Notes under the pieces: model-generated | What the model saw: the letters and a program-made list of their open reading frames with translations, nothing else | Database searches by the model: none | What the model was told of the DNA's origin: nothing | DNA from: BOG-908 sp965199235 | GTDB taxonomy: Bacteria > Pseudomonadota > Alphaproteobacteria > Acetobacterales > Acetobacteraceae | Direction: 5' to 3' | DNA: 64,000 nt | Assembly (NCBI GenBank): GCA_965199235.1 | Contig: CBDAQU010000001.1 | Location: 434,001 to 498,000, forward strand | Made by a program: the position numbers and the translations under genes | In this document: piece by piece, positions 63,123 to 64,000 of the stretch | How the letters are laid out: each line of letters begins with the position of its first letter | Position numbering within the stretch: position 1 is the stretch's first letter

Positions 63123-64000
63123 TTAGATACTGGCCAGAGTTCGAATTCGTGAACGGCTGGAAATCTCGGTCTGTGCCAAGACCGACATCGCCGGGCGAAG
63201 TCGTTCGATAACGGAACGGACTGGCACGCGGATGCCGGGACTGGTCAGCAACACGGGCGACTCTGCGCCGTGCGTGTCGATGACCTCTCGGAACCTGCGG
63301 ATAAATTCCCCAAGCCTGCTGGGCGCCATGGCGAGTTGGCGTTCGTCTGCAGGGCCGACGAGGCTTTCGGCGAAACTCGCCTCCCACTCGGGCGACAGGG
63401 TAATCATCGGGATGGCTCCGCCGGCGCCGGTATGGCTGTCGCTAATCTGTCTGGCTAAGCGGGCGCGAACGATGGCGACAGTTGCAGCCACGCCACGCGG
63501 TGCGCCGGTGCAAGCCTCGTGTATCCCCTCCAAGATCGTCGGCAGGTCGCGGATGGATACCCGCTCGGACAGCAGCGCCTGCAGCACACGCTGGACTCCG
63601 CCTACCGAGATGACGGTCGGGATGAGGTCCGACACGAGTTTCTGCTGCTCGCGTGGCAGATCGTCGATCAGCTTTTGCGTTTCCGCATAAGACAGAAGCT
63701 CGGCCATCGTCTCGCGCACCAGCTCTGTCAGGTGGGTCGCCAAAACACTGGGCGGATCAACGACTGTGCATCCTCGGATCAGCGCCTCCTCCCGTGCACT
63801 CGGCTCGATCCAAAGCGCGGGCAGACCGAACGCCGGTTCCGTCGTCCGCTCGCCCGGCATCGACGGCAGGCCGCCCTTTGGGTCCATCGCCAGCAGGCTG
63901 AGCGGGCGCAATTCGCCACGGCCGGCTTCGATTTCCTTGATGCGGATGACGTAACAGTCAGCCCCTAGCTGAAGATTGTCCTGTATTCGCACGGGCGGAA
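63123..64000 (-). CDS. flhA: Flagellar export protein FlhA, C-terminal part (cut by right edge)
   Basis: About 291 C-terminal residues of FlhA, beginning with PPVRIQDNLQLGADCYVIRI. The cytoplasmic segments continue with GLPALWIEPSAREEALIRGC, VVDPPSVLATHLTELVRE and LPREQQKLVSDLIPTVISVG, which bind chaperones and substrates. The in-frame GTG at 63992 is not the start; the frame runs off the edge. FlhA is the export-gate membrane ring of the flagellar type III apparatus. The transmembrane half is beyond the window. Confidence 0.95.
   Translation of the reverse strand, partial: PPVRIQDNLQLGADCYVIRIKEIEAGRGELRPLSLLAMDPKGGLPSMPGERTTEPAFGLPALWIEPSAREEALIRGCTVVDPPSVLATHLTELVRETMAELLSYAETQKLIDDLPREQQKLVSDLIPTVISVGGVQRVLQALLSERVSIRDLPTILEGIHEACTGAPRGVAATVAIVRARLARQISDSHTGAGGAIPMITLSPEWEASFAESLVGPADERQLAMAPSRLGEFIRRFREVIDTHGAESPVLLTSPGIRVPVRSVIERLRPAMSVLAQTEISSRSRIRTLASI

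Overview
The window is GC-rich DNA from an alphaproteobacterium, most likely in Acetobacteraceae/Rhodospirillales. The evidence is an imp-type type VI secretion (T6SS) locus in the same gene order as Rhizobium and Agrobacterium, a Usg-family gene, a groESL operon with a CIRCE operator, and ATGA stop/start couplings throughout. The genus cannot be fixed from sequence alone. No rRNA, tRNA, CRISPR array or insertion sequence was seen.

Region 1 (1-20937) is a nearly complete T6SS locus. A gene truncated at the left edge on the minus strand looks like the N-terminus of tssH/clpV. Divergent from it runs one long plus-strand operon: tssA, tssB, tssC, a second tssC-like gene, tagJ, tssE, tssF, tssG, fha, tssJ, tssK, tssL (with OmpA domain), tssM, tagF-pppA fusion, ppkA. 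Baseplate, sheath, membrane complex and a threonine-phosphorylation switch (PpkA kinase, PppA phosphatase, Fha reader, TssL substrate) are all present. Hcp, VgrG, PAAR and effectors are not, so they must lie outside the window. The kinase N-terminus has five spaced copies of an EDEPTTIV-like motif that recurs once at the TssL N-terminus.

Region 2 (21-35 kb) holds housekeeping and envelope genes: a three-domain LplT-PlsC-acyl-ACP synthetase protein, a secreted Gly/Tyr-rich protein, a secreted sedolisin (S53) peptidase, a spore-photoproduct-lyase-like radical SAM protein, a YhdP/AsmA-like protein, glnE and bcp.

Region 3 (35.1-43.9 kb) is a six-gene minus-strand block: acyl carrier protein, FkbH-type HAD protein, two P-loop sulfotransferase-like proteins, a TPR protein with an unassigned C-terminal domain, and a second HAD/FkbH-like protein. 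It looks like an uncharacterised cell-surface or glycan modification system and is the best candidate here for a novel pathway.

Region 4 (44-57 kb) carries gamma-glutamylated putrescine catabolism: oxidase, synthetase and hydrolase, plus a divergent aminotransferase behind a 4 x 22-bp tandem repeat. It is split by an accessory block holding a LysM membrane protein coupled to a metallopeptidase-like protein, an ArsP/YraQ-type permease and hypotheticals. A short LOV blue-light sensor and an omega-aminotransferase follow.

Region 5 (56.7-64 kb) holds small stress-type genes, usg, groESL with promoter and CIRCE, a TerB-like gene, and the 3' part of flhA running off the right edge.

A dispersed element of about 105-113 bp, made of two hairpins with terminal inverted repeats, occurs five times (20968, 25071, 55139, 58872, 62872). 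Each copy is at a gene 3' end, and four of the five are between convergent genes.
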